64,000 nucleotides of DNA from Myxococcus stipitatus (lineage in GTDB: Bacteria > Myxococcota > Myxococcia > Myxococcales > Myxococcaceae), in assembly GCF_038561935.1 (NCBI RefSeq), contig NZ_CP102770.1:1922001-1986000 (forward strand), written 5' to 3'. Below are positions 42,819 through 53,248 of this stretch, in pieces. The translations under genes and the position numbers were made by a program. The notes under the pieces were generated by a model, which worked only from the letters and a program-made list of their open reading frames with translations, was not told the DNA's origin and did no database searches. Every line of letters starts with the position of its first letter. The stretch's first letter is position 1.

Positions 42819-45181
42819 GCCTCGGGTGTACAGGTGGGCGGTGCTGCTGCTGGTGGGGGTGGCCGTGCTCACCAGCGGCTGCGTCACGCTGGTGTCGCCC
42901 CAAGTGGGGAGCGGTGCCCAAGGCCCGCGCGCCATGTCGGCCTTGCGAGCGACAGCCGCCGGGAGTGCCCAGCTCGAGACGCCTTCGGCTTTCGCCTCCA
43001 CGGAGCCGGGAGAGCAGGAGCGGAGCGCTTCCAGCGCGCCGGAGGAGGAGGAGAGGCTGCACCGGCGCCGAGGTGCCCGTGGGCTGGGCCCTGAGGTGGC
43101 CAAGGGGAGCGCGGATGAGGCGAGCCCGAGCGAGGTGGCCAGAGGGGGGACAGCTCCACAAGGCTCGCCCACATGCGGGGGGCAGGCCGTGCCGGAGGGC
43201 TGGCCGGACTACTCCACCTGGTGGGATGGGGAACTGCTCGAGCCCTTCCTCATGTGCACCTCGCCCGCGGAATTCCTCACCTTGCAGGACAGGGTGGACA
43301 TGCCCCGGCTGGTGGAGGCGCTGAGTGACTGGAACGCCGTGCTGCTGGGCGCGCTGGGGCCTGTGCGAGAGGACACCGCCAGCCTCCTCAACCGCAAGCG
43401 CACCGCCTTCCTTCTGCGGGCCACCGAGGAATATGGGCCGCCCAGGGCCGAGGTGTTTGCCCTCTTCATCCTCCACTCGGCCCATGACGACGACTTGAGG
43501 GAAATCCTCTTCCTGCTGGCCCAGGACAAGCAACTGGAGGAGATGCTGCGGCTGCTGCCCACCTTCCGCGTGGCGCTGGAAGACAGGGGATTGAAGCCCT
43601 CGGCCCGTGCGGACCGGGAGTTTGAATGGAAGGACATGGGCCGGGGCCTGGCGCGCGCTGGGCGGGACGCGCTCGCCACCAGCCCAATGGTGGGTGGGGG
43701 GAGGGAGAACGCCCTCTTCTCCATCAGGAGCCAATTGCCGCCACCCTACCAGCAAGCACTCAATGAGGTGGAGACGGCACTGGCACGGGAGCACTTCGCG
43801 CCAGGTAACGTGGCGCTGGGAACCTTCGACCACCTCACTTTCGGAGTGCCGCTGGGTTTCTATGGGCTGCTGGCCGGGACGGGCCATGGAGCGTACTCGC
43901 TGTACCAGGGCCAGTACGAGCAGGCCACGCGCGAGTTGGCGCCCGCGGTGTTGCTGGCAGCCCTGTATGCGGGGGGCAAGGGGCTGCGCGCGCTCTCCGA
44001 GGGCCGAGGTGTACCGGGTGTGGGCGTGCCACGGCTCCGAGGGTTGATGGGGGTAGAGGTGCGGTTGCAAGCCCTCAAGGCAGTGGTGCGCGAGTTGGAG
44101 CTGCTGCTGGGGGGGGGATGGGCTGAGGCAGCTCGTCAGCTACATTCGGGCCAGCCGGGAGGCGGGCCGCTTCGTGGCCGTGGGGGGAGTGGACGCGGCC
44201 CTTGCCCTGTACGAGGCCCGGGGAAACGTGGCCAAGGCGAGGCCGTTGCTGTCCCAGGCCAGGCCCGACAGAGCGCGTGCCCCTACTGCGAGCGGTGGGA
44301 CGGCGAAGAGCTCCAACAAGGCGGCCGCCGTGGCGGACGAAGCCACACGTCCTGCCTCCAACAAGGCCCGCCGGGCAGGTGCCGACAAGGCTTCCGGGGG
44401 CATGGCCTCCCTGGTGGATGAGCAGTCGGGCCTCTCCCACGAGGTGGTGGAAGCCAAGCTGGCGGCAGCGGAACTGGAGTCCACGGGCCTGCGCCTGCCT
44501 GCGGACCCGGCGGTGCTGGAGAAGCACCGTCCCACCAGCGACGCTCCGCAACCCGGAGCCGAAGGCAATCCACGCTGGGGTGAGTACGTCAGCTACTTCG
44601 AGAACCGCCTCGCGGAAATAGAGAAGGGCCAGACGAAAAAGGGACCGCTGCCCTGGAAGGCGTATGAGCAACTGCGGGCGTGGTTCGCTCGGGGGCTGGC
44701 CTTCGAGCGCATCATGGTGGAGTTGCTGGAGGCAGACGCGGCCCTGCCTCGGGCTCAGCGCCGCTTTCTCGGGGACTTCATCAAGCCCCGTATCGAGAAG
44801 TACGTCGGAGTGAACAAGCCGGGCACCGGCCTGCGCTTCGCGGACGTGCTCATCATCGAAGAGGGTGAGCTTGGCGGACGGTCTCCTCGTGTTGAGACGC
44901 TCAGCTTCAAAAGCCGTGATTTGTCGCAGTTGGACGGCAAGGCTCTGGAGGCCCAGATGATTGCCGATGCGAAGGAAGCCCTGTCGAAATACGGCGAGAT
45001 GCTGGATATCCGTCGACCCTCTCTCCAGCCCCTCTTGGGCGAGGGCAGCAAGGTGCCGGTTTCAAGGGTCCGCCTCGTCTACGAGGGAGGCGCACTCAAG
45101 CCCGCGAAGATAGACGACATGAAGGCAGCAGTGGACGCAACCAAGAAAGAGGTCCCGGGAGTGGAGGTGCTGTTCCAATGA
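42808..45181 (+). pseudogene. SitA-like polymorphic toxin lipoprotein, frameshifted in a G9 tract
   Basis: Begins with a lipoprotein signal (WAVLLLVGVAVLTSGC, Cys at about residue 25). It runs through an acidic linker and a conserved helical region with two membrane-like stretches (LGTFDHLTFGVPLGFYGLLAG; ELAPAVLLAALYAGGKG), to LELLLGGG at the nine-G tract 44109-44117. The frame then shifts and continues as DGLRQLVSYIRASREAGRFV and VDAALALYEARGNVAKARPL, ending in a ~200-residue variable C-terminal domain (VEYVSYFENRL-like start, FADVLIIEEG, VETLSFKSRDLS). One added G would restore a ~790-residue protein. SitA lipoproteins are transferred between cells by outer-membrane exchange and kill non-immune kin. 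The C-terminus may be a nuclease of the restriction-endonuclease-like fold, but this is tentative. Confidence 0.6.
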
Positions 45182-46518
45182 AGAAATTGAGCGTGCACGA
45201 CTTGATGCCGGAGGACAGTCTGTGGCTCGACTTCAAAGGCATCTTTGACCACCAGGCGATTCGGGAGAGCGAGTTGTCTCCCTTCTTCCAGGCGCTCGAG
45301 GCATATGCTGATGGGTGGATGCCGGACGTGGTTGAGGGCAAGCGGCGACGCAAGTACGGCCGCGCCGTCGTCTGGAAGGCGCTGGAGGAGGAGCGCCGCG
45401 AAAGAGGAGCAACCATCGGGCTCTACCGCACGAAGTGGCCTGCGTTGGACATGACGCTTCGGCTCTGGTTCCCACCCCTTGAGCCCGAGATCAATCTCAC
45501 GGCTGCGGTGCAGCCGCTCTCTTTCTTCGCGGAGGAAGAGCGTTGTCGCCAGTTCGTGGAGATAGTGCGTGCCTGGGCCTCTCGCTATCCGGTCTCCCAT
45601 GCGTCGGCCCACAGCGTGGCTGACAGGGCGCTGTCTGGCGCGCCGGACTTCGGCCGCGACGACGAGACTCGCCGAAGAGACGGTTTCGACAAAATCTACG
45701 AGGTATTCTGGCTCAATGTCTTCGGCCGGAAGCTGGTGGAAACAGTGGGCCGCGAGCGCATGCTGTCCACGCCCGCCCACCGGGTGGAGGAATTGCCCAA
45801 CGGCTCCATCCTCCTGGTGACGTGGCCCACGGCGGCGGACTTCGCCCGCGATGAGGCGCGTGAGGCTCAGGCCCGCACCCACGTCCACCTCCGGCCGGAC
45901 CTGGACTATGACACCGTGCTGCGCACCCTGCGCGAGCGCAGCGCCACGCTCGCTCCCGTGGAGCCTCGCTTCCATCCGGACGTGGCCCCCCTCCTCTCGC
46001 GCGTGGTGGACCGCGTCGCCATTCAAGAGCGCCAGCGGAAGATTGCCGAATTCAACGCGTACCGGCCGCCCGAGCCCGAGGAGTGGCGCCCTGCCGACTC
46101 CGTCCAGCCTCCGGACGTGGAGGACTCGGAGCGCGCTCTCCAGCACTACAGCTACCTCGCCGAACACCTCGTGGCGCTCATGCACACGAAGGTGCCCTCC
46201 GTCTTCAAGGAGACGCCCGAGTCCCTCACGGACGTGGACTACCAATTCTGGCATGAGGAATTCCCGAGGGTCTTCGAGCGGGAGAAAATCGACGCCCATG
46301 CGGTGCCCGCCATTGGTGCCTACCTGGGAGAGGTGCTGGTGAGAAACCTGGGGGGCAGGTGGATACCGCGCAAGAAGCTGGAGGAAGCGCAGGTACTCGT
46401 GGGCAATCGCGTCTGGTTGCCCTTCGTCCGGGCCCATCGGTACATGCGCTCCTGCCAGTCACTGCTGGACTACTCCCTCACCCAGCTGTACCGCGAGGCC
46501 GAGCGGCACAGGGGCTGA
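45178..46518 (+). CDS. Putative immunity protein (SitI-like position)
   Basis: A 446-residue soluble protein with no signal or membrane segment, overlapping the toxin stop by 4 bases (ATGA). Motifs are not familiar to me; it contains acidic surfaces (VWKALEEERRERG, PEPEEWRPADSVQPPDVEDSE) and a C-terminal block IGAYLGEVLVRNLGGRW typical of DUF-type immunity proteins. Position directly after a polymorphic toxin and translational coupling are the grounds for calling it the cognate immunity. A third G9 run (46519-46527) follows its stop. Confidence 0.55.
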   Translation: MKKLSVHDLMPEDSLWLDFKGIFDHQAIRESELSPFFQALEAYADGWMPDVVEGKRRRKYGRAVVWKALEEERRERGATIGLYRTKWPALDMTLRLWFPPLEPEINLTAAVQPLSFFAEEERCRQFVEIVRAWASRYPVSHASAHSVADRALSGAPDFGRDDETRRRDGFDKIYEVFWLNVFGRKLVETVGRERMLSTPAHRVEELPNGSILLVTWPTAADFARDEAREAQARTHVHLRPDLDYDTVLRTLRERSATLAPVEPRFHPDVAPLLSRVVDRVAIQERQRKIAEFNAYRPPEPEEWRPADSVQPPDVEDSERALQHYSYLAEHLVALMHTKVPSVFKETPESLTDVDYQFWHEEFPRVFEREKIDAHAVPAIGAYLGEVLVRNLGGRWIPRKKLEEAQVLVGNRVWLPFVRAHRYMRSCQSLLDYSLTQLYREAERHRG

Positions 46519-46711
46519 GGGGGGGGGACTGGTTCAGCAGGGAGCCTCCGTGGCGGTGCCAGGCACAGACTCATGCACAGACTCATGCATGGGCTCGAGC
46601 TCGCTGCGGGGGCAAGGCCAGGAACCCTGCGACGAGGTTGTTCCGGCATGCATCACCTGCTTTGCTGTCGCGTCCCCGGAAGATGCGACAGCTGCATCGC
46701 TGAACAACCGT

Positions 46712-47062
46712 GGGGATACGCTCACCGCCGCGTAGGGCTCAAATAGCCGCTTTTCGGCTAAAGCGGCTATTCGCCGGGGCGGCGTCGTCCGGCGGTCACC
46801 CCACCAGCTTCTTGAGGAGCGCCATCCCGCGCTCGGCCTCGGCCGGCGTCGCGTCGGAGAGCTCGAGGTACACGCGGCCGCGGGCGTCGTAGAAGCTCTC
46901 AGTCTGGACGATCCAGCGCTCGCGCTCGGGCGTGGCCAGCTCGACCTCGGCGGCGAGCTTGTGGAGCGCGGCGCTCACGAAGCGGTGGCTCGTCCCCTTC
47001 GGGAGCCGGATCTCGATCTGCGGCTCGGGGCTACCGTAGCGGCTCTCGCCCTGGCTCACCGT
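46712..47062. repeat. Direct repeat 2 flanking the toxin cassette
   Basis: Second copy of the ~350-bp segment at 40861-41208. It starts with GGGGATACGCTCACCGCCGC, a relic of the 3' end of the DUF2357 gene with no upstream gene attached, then the terminator and the intact small gene. Differences from copy 1 are scattered substitutions, so the copies have diverged or came from different strains. Confidence 0.85.
46742..46771. terminator. Hairpin terminator, second copy
   Basis: Perfect 12-bp stem AATAGCCGCTTT / AAAGCGGCTATT with a six-base loop TCGGCT. It lies between the toxin cassette and the 3' end of the minus-strand small gene; its A/T-rich flanks fit an intrinsic terminator usable from either side. 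Confidence 0.7.
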
Positions 47063-47098
47063 CTTCGTCGCCTGCGTGTTCTTCGTCGTCGTGCTCAT
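46796..47098 (-). CDS. Small hypothetical protein (100 residues), intact copy
   Basis: A 100-residue protein with a Thr/Lys-rich start (MSTTTKNTQATKTVSQGES) and a compact alpha/beta body (RLPKGTSHRFVSAALHKLAA, SFYDARGRVYLELSDATPAE, RGMALLKKL). The family is unknown. The start has GAGGACGACG just upstream and the shared 32-bp promoter-like motif ends 47 bases before the ATG. A truncated duplicate lies at 40942-41208. Confidence 0.75.
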   Translation of the reverse strand: MSTTTKNTQATKTVSQGESRYGSPEPQIEIRLPKGTSHRFVSAALHKLAAEVELATPERERWIVQTESFYDARGRVYLELSDATPAEAERGMALLKKLVG

Positions 47099-47144
47099 CG
47101 TCGTCCTCGCGTTCTGCAGGGGGCTTCGTGCCCGTCGCGAGGGA

Positions 47145-47176
47145 CATACAGGCTTCGGTTTCGACGCCTAGCAAGG
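47145..47176 (-). promoter_or_regulatory. Shared promoter-like motif, copy 1
   Basis: On the minus strand CCTTGCTAGG ... GAAGCCTGTATG; TTGCTA and TGTATG are 18 bases apart, fitting -35/-10 spacing. The distance between CCTTG and CATACAGG (plus strand) is identical in all five copies in this region. It precedes the 100-residue protein gene. Confidence 0.65.
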
Positions 47177-47381
47177 CCAAGGGGGGTCGAATTGTGATGT
47201 CTTTCAGGCGCTTGGAATAGGCGCGCTGTTCTGCGCCCTTGGGGCTTGGAGGCCTGCCGCCTACACGCCTCGGCTGCGCCGCCGACGTTGGGCCAGGGCG
47301 CGCCCACGGCGCTTCACGGGGCTTGTGGCCCGGGGCTCCGCGACGCGGCCACGTGGGCCACCGTCGAGCCAGCGGCGCGCG

Positions 47382-47621
47382 CTACAGCGCGACGACCGCG
47401 AAGCGGCTGCCGGGGTTGAGGCGCTCGAGCTCCGCGCGGCGCGCCTCGGCCTCCTCGGCGGTCGCGAACGCGTCGAGCTGCCAGGACAGCTTGGTGGGCG
47501 CCATCCGGCTGATCGAGCCGTCCTTGTTCACCGACTTCACCATGAAGCTCTTGGCGGCGTTGGCGCGGCCCGCGCGCGCGTTGGCGTAGGCCCGGAAGGC
47601 GGTGGTGCTCTTGATCTTCAT
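47382..47621 (-). CDS. Small hypothetical protein (79 residues)
   Basis: A 79-residue basic protein (MKIKSTTAFRAYANARAG, then KLSWQLDAFATAEEAEARRA and RFAVVAL). The ATG is preceded by GAGGACGACG and by copy 2 of the shared promoter motif, the same layout as the 100-residue gene, which supports it being a real gene. No family is recognised. Confidence 0.65.
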   Translation of the reverse strand: MKIKSTTAFRAYANARAGRANAAKSFMVKSVNKDGSISRMAPTKLSWQLDAFATAEEAEARRAELERLNPGSRFAVVAL

Positions 47622-47667
47622 CGTCGTCCTCGCGTCCTGCGCGGGCGGCGTTGCCCGTCGCGAGGGA

Positions 47668-47699
47668 CATACAGGCTTCGGTTCCGAGCCATAGCAAGG
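47668..47699 (-). promoter_or_regulatory. Shared promoter-like motif, copy 2
   Basis: Same CCTTG...CCTGTATG layout and spacing as copy 1, ending 47 bases before the ATG at 47621. The bases between motif and start are also similar to copy 1, so whole 5' leaders are duplicated. Confidence 0.65.
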
Positions 47700-47772
47700 C
47701 CGGCGCGGTCAATTCTCGACGGCGCGGAAGACGCGCGCGATTCCGCCACGTTCGGGCTTGGAGGCCTGTTGT

Positions 47773-48015
47773 CTACCCCTTCGCCGTGAGCCCGGTGCGG
47801 AGCATCTCAGAGACGAGCGACGCCGCCAGCTCCTCGTCGGTCTCGCCCTTCACGTTGAGCTCGACCTCCTCGAACTTGCGCGCGTTGGCGACGACCCACT
47901 CGATGTACTTCGGCACCGTGAAGTCCTCGACGCCGAACGCCATATCCTGCATCGCCTTCACGATCTGCAGGGCGGTGCCTTGGAACACGCGCCCGTCTCT
48001 CATCACGATCTTCAT
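47773..48015 (-). CDS. Small hypothetical protein (80 residues)
   Basis: An 80-residue acidic protein ([52 protein letters not shown]). Its start overlaps the stop of the upstream GGCT-fold gene by 4 bases, so it is the last gene of the amidoligase operon. It resembles small phage-encoded proteins of unknown role. Confidence 0.65.
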   Translation of the reverse strand: MKIVMRDGRVFQGTALQIVKAMQDMAFGVEDFTVPKYIEWVVANARKFEEVELNVKGETDEELAASLVSEMLRTGLTAKG

Positions 48016-48410
48016 GCTGCGTTCTCCTTTCGGCGCGAGCGCCAGTTGCCCGAGACTATGACGGGACGACCTTCGACCTGCTCGGGCGTGAGGAGGTAGG
48101 TCTCGACGAGCGCCCCGTCGTCAAGCGCGATGCGCGTGCGGCGGTAGAAGCGCGGGTGGCCTTCGAGTCGATCGAGGGCGGCGAGCGTCGGCGCGTCGAC
48201 CTCGTACACCTCGCCGGCGACGGCATGCGTCCCGCCCCGCACGAGCCCAGGGAACGGGCCGAGATCGCGCAGCTCGAACGCGGGCTCGGTGCACGCCTTC
48301 GCGACGAGCCGCGCGCCGGCCAGGACGCGGTGATTCGGCTCTCCGGCGAGGAGCGTGCCGTAGACGAAGACGCGCACGGGCGCGCCGCGCTGGCCCCTGG
48401 GCGCGCTCAC
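48012..48410 (-). CDS. Gamma-glutamylcyclotransferase-fold protein
   Basis: A 132-residue GGCT/AIG2-fold protein. [17 protein letters not shown] is the substrate-binding YGT loop and [13 protein letters not shown] carries the catalytic Glu. The GTG start at 48410 overlaps the previous stop as GTGA; a longer in-frame start is less likely. Such enzymes cyclise gamma-glutamyl groups or cleave gamma-glutamyl isopeptides. Together with the amidoligase upstream it could remove what that enzyme adds. Confidence 0.85.
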   Translation of the reverse strand: MSAPRGQRGAPVRVFVYGTLLAGEPNHRVLAGARLVAKACTEPAFELRDLGPFPGLVRGGTHAVAGEVYEVDAPTLAALDRLEGHPRFYRRTRIALDDGALVETYLLTPEQVEGRPVIVSGNWRSRRKENAA

Positions 48411-48856
48411 GGCGACACCCCTGCTGCGCGCGCGAGGGACGCGAAGTCGAAGCCCAGGCGCCCGTACGCGCGCCACAAAACGCCGAAGTAGCCCTGCGGT
48501 GGCGCCCACGCTTCGAAACCGTCCTCGGGCTGCAGGTACGTCAGCGCACGGCGGCGGCGCCCGTGCTCGTCGAGCACCAGCCGCACCACGCGCTCGTAGG
48601 CGAACGGGTGCCCCTCGAAGCGATCCAGCGCGCGGAGGTCGACGTCGCCGAGCTCGTAGAGGAGGCCCTCGACGCGTGCGCCCTTCGCGCGCACGACGCT
48701 GGCGACGGCTCCGCCCCAGCGGTGGCTGAAGCCCCCGAAGGCCAGCGCGTGGTTCGGCAGCACCGCCCGCGCAACGACGCGCGCGCTCGCGCAGCGCGCC
48801 CGCATCTGGTCGTCGTCGAGGTTGGAGCCGTAGGCGAAGTAGAGCACCTGTCCCAT
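48407..48856 (-). CDS. Gamma-glutamylcyclotransferase-fold protein
   Basis: A 149-residue GGCT-fold protein with [17 protein letters not shown] (YGSN loop) and [13 protein letters not shown] (catalytic Glu). The ATG at 48856 is preferred; codons further upstream in frame are not family-like. It follows the amidoligase gene by about 106 bp and overlaps the next GGCT gene by 4 bases. The two GGCT proteins are only distantly similar to each other, so may act on different conjugates. Confidence 0.88.
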   Translation of the reverse strand: MGQVLYFAYGSNLDDDQMRARCASARVVARAVLPNHALAFGGFSHRWGGAVASVVRAKGARVEGLLYELGDVDLRALDRFEGHPFAYERVVRLVLDEHGRRRRALTYLQPEDGFEAWAPPQGYFGVLWRAYGRLGFDFASLARAAGVSP

Positions 48857-48962
48857 CTTCTCATCTCGCTTCGGGCAAGCGCCCGTGGTCATCATCCATC
48901 GCTTCCGCTGGCCTCCCCGTCCAGCGCCGGCTCGCGGTCCGGCGCTGGGGCCCGGTCGTCGT

Positions 48963-49880
<918 letters not shown>

Positions 49881-49929
49881 CGTCGTCGTCCTCGCGTTCT
49901 GCGCGGGGCTCCGTGCCCGTCGCGAGGGA

Positions 49930-49961
49930 CATACAGGCTTCGGTTCGCGCCCCTAGCAAGG
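49930..49961 (-). promoter_or_regulatory. Shared promoter-like motif, copy 3
   Basis: CCTTGCTAGG...CCTGTATG with the same spacing as the other copies, before the amidoligase operon. Confidence 0.65.
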
Positions 49962-50079
49962 TCGAACACGTCGATTTCTCGTGTGTTTTCAGGCGGTTGG
50001 AATAGCCGCGAGGTTCCGCGGACATGGGGCGTCGGAGGCGGTTGTAGGCCTGCCGACGCCCCTCCGATTCCGCCCGCGT

Positions 50080-50727
<648 letters not shown>

Positions 50728-50834
50728 GACTGCTCTCCTCGTCGGGCGCTGGGTACACGTCGCCCTTCACGCGCGCGCCCGCGCTCACGTGTCGGGTGGG
50801 CGCTCCGGGACGGAGCGCGAGTCCGGTCAGGTCG

Positions 50835-51095
50835 TCAGCGCCGCAGGTGCGCGAAGCACTCGAGGTCGACTGCGCGCGGATCGCTCGTCACGAAGCTGAA
50901 GCGGCTCTCCGCTTCGAGCCAGGGCTGCACCTCGATGCGGTCGTCTGCGGTCACGCCGCCTACGCGCGCGAGCTCGTCGTGGTCCTTCACGTAGCTCCCG
51001 TCCGCCTTGAGCACCGCGACGATGCGGACGCGGTAGCCGCGCAGGTAGCCGTGCTCGCTGCCGACGTAGGTCGTCGTGGTGCCGAGGATGCTCAT
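50835..51095 (-). CDS. Small hypothetical protein (86 residues)
   Basis: An 86-residue beta-rich protein ([39 protein letters not shown]). The ATG overlaps the stop of the DUF6900 gene by 4 bases. Unknown function; conserved-looking and in operon with phage-type small genes. Confidence 0.6.
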   Translation of the reverse strand: MSILGTTTTYVGSEHGYLRGYRVRIVAVLKADGSYVKDHDELARVGGVTADDRIEVQPWLEAESRFSFVTSDPRAVDLECFAHLRR

Positions 51096-51292
51096 CGGCG
51101 GGCCCCCTTCGCCGCGGCGAGCCCCGCGCGGTACGCGGCCTCGAGCGCGTCCTTCACCGACCAGACCGCGACGTCTCGGAAGTCGAGCGAGTCGCTGTGG
51201 CGCGTGTCGAGCGTCTCGAAGCCGAGCTTCTCGCGCGCGATGGCGGCGAGGACGTCGCCCGGCGTCTGGGGTTGCTTGTTCGTCGTAGTCAT
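51092..51292 (-). CDS. DUF6900-type small protein
   Basis: A 66-residue protein matching a small family common on phages and plasmids: [20 protein letters not shown] then [20 protein letters not shown]. Function unknown. Promoter motif copy 4 ends 28 bases before its ATG, and two genes follow co-directionally. Confidence 0.75.
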   Translation of the reverse strand: MTTTNKQPQTPGDVLAAIAREKLGFETLDTRHSDSLDFRDVAVWSVKDALEAAYRAGLAAAKGARR

Positions 51293-51319
51293 CGGCAGCC
51301 TCCGCGTGGATCGCTTCGC

Positions 51320-51351
51320 CATACAGGCTCCCGTTCGCGCCCCGAGCAAGG
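51320..51351 (-). promoter_or_regulatory. Shared promoter-like motif, copy 4
   Basis: CCTTGCTCGG...GAGCCTGTATG; spacing conserved, with TTGCTC in place of TTGCTA. It sits closer to its start codon (28 bases) than the other copies. Confidence 0.6.
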
Positions 51352-51395
51352 TCGTTCCGTGAAGAATCGACCTCTCTCGGGACCGCCTCCGCGCA

Positions 51396-51671
51396 TCAGC
51401 GCACCGCCACCTGCCACGCGGTCTTCGACCCGTAGCGGAGCTGCTCGCCCTCGCCGAGGAACACGTCGTTCGGCGCGGTGCCGCGCTCGTAGCGAGGCTC
51501 CTCCGCGTCGTCGTCATCGCCGTCCTCGTCGCGATCGGCGCGGAGCATCTCCTCGCGCACCGCGACGCCGGCGACGGCGTTCTCGAACGGCCAGTTCTGC
51601 TGGCTCATAATGAGGACCTCAGCGCCCGGGTCCTGCTCCTCCAGGAGCTCGATCAGCTCGCTCACTTTCAT
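51396..51671 (-). CDS. Small hypothetical protein (91 residues)
   Basis: A 91-residue acidic protein of a type recurrent on phage-like elements: MKVSELIELLEEQDPGAEVL and SWPFE-like QNWPFENAVAGVAVRE, with an Asp-rich insertion (DRDEDGDDDDAEEP) in the middle. Function unknown. Preceded by promoter motif copy 5. Confidence 0.7.
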   Translation of the reverse strand: MKVSELIELLEEQDPGAEVLIMSQQNWPFENAVAGVAVREEMLRADRDEDGDDDDAEEPRYERGTAPNDVFLGEGEQLRYGSKTAWQVAVR

Positions 51672-51723
51672 GTCGTCGCTCTCCGTCGCGGGGGGGTCGT
51701 GCGTTGCGCCCCGTTCGCGACGA

Positions 51724-51755
51724 CATACAGGCTTCCTTTCGGCGACCTTCCAAGG
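51724..51755 (-). promoter_or_regulatory. Shared promoter-like motif, copy 5
   Basis: CCTTGGAAGG...GGAAGCCTGTATG; the most diverged central part, but identical CCTTG to CCTGTATG spacing. It ends 53 bases before the ATG at 51671. Confidence 0.6.
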
Positions 51756-51824
51756 CGAAGAAGCGAGAAATCGACCGGCGCTCGGAAGCCCGCGTTACCT
51801 CACGAGAACTCCGCGCGCGGTCCG

Positions 51825-52061
51825 TCACGCAGCCTTGTCGTGCATGTCCTCAATGGCGTCCTTGAGCGCCAGGAGCGCGGCTTCGACCTTCGTCACGGCC
51901 TCGGTCTGCACACGACCCATCTCGTCCGCCCTGTCGAACAGCTCGCGGAGCTGCGCGTCCTTCTTCTCGTTCACGCGCCAGAACGCCCAGCCGAGCACGG
52001 CCACGAGCCCGTAGGGGCCCGTCGCCTGAAGCCACGTCGCAACGCTGGTGAAGGTGTCCAT
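51825..52061 (-). CDS. Small membrane protein, holin-like
   Basis: A 78-residue protein with one transmembrane helix near the N-terminus (VATWLQATGPYGLVAVLGWA FW, split) and an amphipathic helical C-terminus with coiled-coil character (EKKDAQLRELFDRADEMG). The ATG at 52061 has AGGAGAGACGG in front. It lies directly after the amidase gene at the end of the tail operon, the usual place of a phage holin; one TM helix fits a class III-type or spanin-like protein. The role is inferred from context. Confidence 0.6.
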   Translation of the reverse strand: MDTFTSVATWLQATGPYGLVAVLGWAFWRVNEKKDAQLRELFDRADEMGRVQTEAVTKVEAALLALKDAIEDMHDKAA

Positions 52062-52077
52062 CCGTCTCTCCTCTTCG

Positions 52078-52809
52078 TCAGGCCGTGGCGGGCGTGGGTA
52101 GCAGATCTCGAACATCGGCGCGGCACACGCCCGTCGTGCGCTTCACCGCCTCCTCAAACGCGACGTCCGGCGCGAGCCCGGCCTCGATGCGCAGCCACGC
52201 GTAGAGGACGAGCCACGCGCCGTCGGCGTGTCCGAAGTAGTGGTGGGCGAGCACGCCGGGCAGCGGCTTCTGCGCCTCGGCGACCGGCCCGAACTGGAAG
52301 CTGCCGGCGCGGAGCCCCGGCCAGCGGCGCGGCACCTCGATGCCCGGCGCGGGCGCGCTCGTCGCCCAGCGCACGAGCGCCGCGACCGCCTCGGCCTGCG
52401 CCGGGGTCGGCAGCACGTACTGCCCCTCGTGCGCCCAGGGCGCCTTGATGGTGCGCTCCCACGGCAGGCCCTTCCGGAGCAGCCGCGGGTAGTACGGGTT
52501 CACGACCTCGACGCCGAACGAAGGTCCGTTGTGCACCGGGCCCGCGTGCCAGAGCACGTCGCTCGTGAGGTCGCCGTGCTGCGTGAGCTGGCCATCGGGG
52601 CCGAGGACGAGGTGGACGCTGAGGCCGCACTTCCTGAGCACGCTGAGGGTCGACTCGACGCTGCGCGTGACCGTCTCGTGGATGACGAGCTCCGTCACAC
52701 GAGCGCGCCTGCCCTTCGAGGCAAACCGCACCTCGCCGTCCGCGAAGGTGCGCACGGCGAGGTCGGCGACCTCGGGCGTCGGACCCCCGCGAACGATGAA
52801 GCCGCTCAC
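52078..52809 (-). CDS. N-acetylmuramoyl-L-alanine amidase (endolysin)
   Basis: A 243-residue amidase_2/PGRP-fold protein that cleaves the amide between muramic acid and the stem peptide. Zinc-ligand and core motifs: TELVIHETVT (His), SVHLVLGPDGQLTQHGDL and VLWHAGPVHN GPSFGVEVVN (split). No signal peptide, as expected for a holin-dependent lysin. It overlaps the upstream zinc-ribbon gene by 4 bases. Confidence 0.85.
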   Translation of the reverse strand: MSGFIVRGGPTPEVADLAVRTFADGEVRFASKGRRARVTELVIHETVTRSVESTLSVLRKCGLSVHLVLGPDGQLTQHGDLTSDVLWHAGPVHNGPSFGVEVVNPYYPRLLRKGLPWERTIKAPWAHEGQYVLPTPAQAEAVAALVRWATSAPAPGIEVPRRWPGLRAGSFQFGPVAEAQKPLPGVLAHHYFGHADGAWLVLYAWLRIEAGLAPDVAFEEAVKRTTGVCRADVRDLLPTPATA

Positions 52810-53240
52810 TGGCCGGGCTCCTTTGCGCGTACGGCCTCTGCGACCCGAGGCTCGATCTTCAACCCTTGCGGGAACCAGCGGGCGAGCTCCTCGGCGGCGA
52901 CGGGCTTCGCGAGCTTCGGGTCGACGCGCCCCTGCTTGTCCTTGAGCAGCGGGATGACCTTCTTCCGCTTCACCAGCTCGGCGTGAACCTCATCGACGAG
53001 GAGCCGGTGGAGGTGACCGAAGCTGCCCGGTGCGGGATGCGGCGGCTCGTCGTCCGGCGAGCGAAGGAGGAACTCCGTCGAGCGGCACGTCGGACACGCC
53101 GGCAACGGGACGACGCTCGCGTCGGTTTGATCGTCGCGAGCCACGCCCACTTCGAGCGCGTCGATCTGGACTCGCGTGCTTGCGCCGCAGTGGCCGCACT
53201 GCTGCACAACGTCCGTGTCAGTGACCTCGCGAATACTCAT
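52806..53240 (-). CDS. Zinc-ribbon hypothetical protein
   Basis: A 144-residue protein. CGHCG near residue 14 and CPTC near residue 49 form a four-Cys zinc ribbon; the C-terminal half is helical and Lys-rich (LVKRKKVIPLLKDKQGRVD). The ATG at 53240 is preferred over a GTG four codons upstream because GTGAGG lies at ribosome-site distance. Unknown role; it sits between tail fibre and lysis genes. Confidence 0.65.
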   Translation of the reverse strand: MSIREVTDTDVVQQCGHCGASTRVQIDALEVGVARDDQTDASVVPLPACPTCRSTEFLLRSPDDEPPHPAPGSFGHLHRLLVDEVHAELVKRKKVIPLLKDKQGRVDPKLAKPVAAEELARWFPQGLKIEPRVAEAVRAKEPGQ

Positions 53241-53248
53241 GCTGTACC

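Noticed and set aside
46561..46596. Short tandem ACAGACTCATGC repeat after the immunity gene
   Set aside because: Two copies only, low complexity, no functional context.
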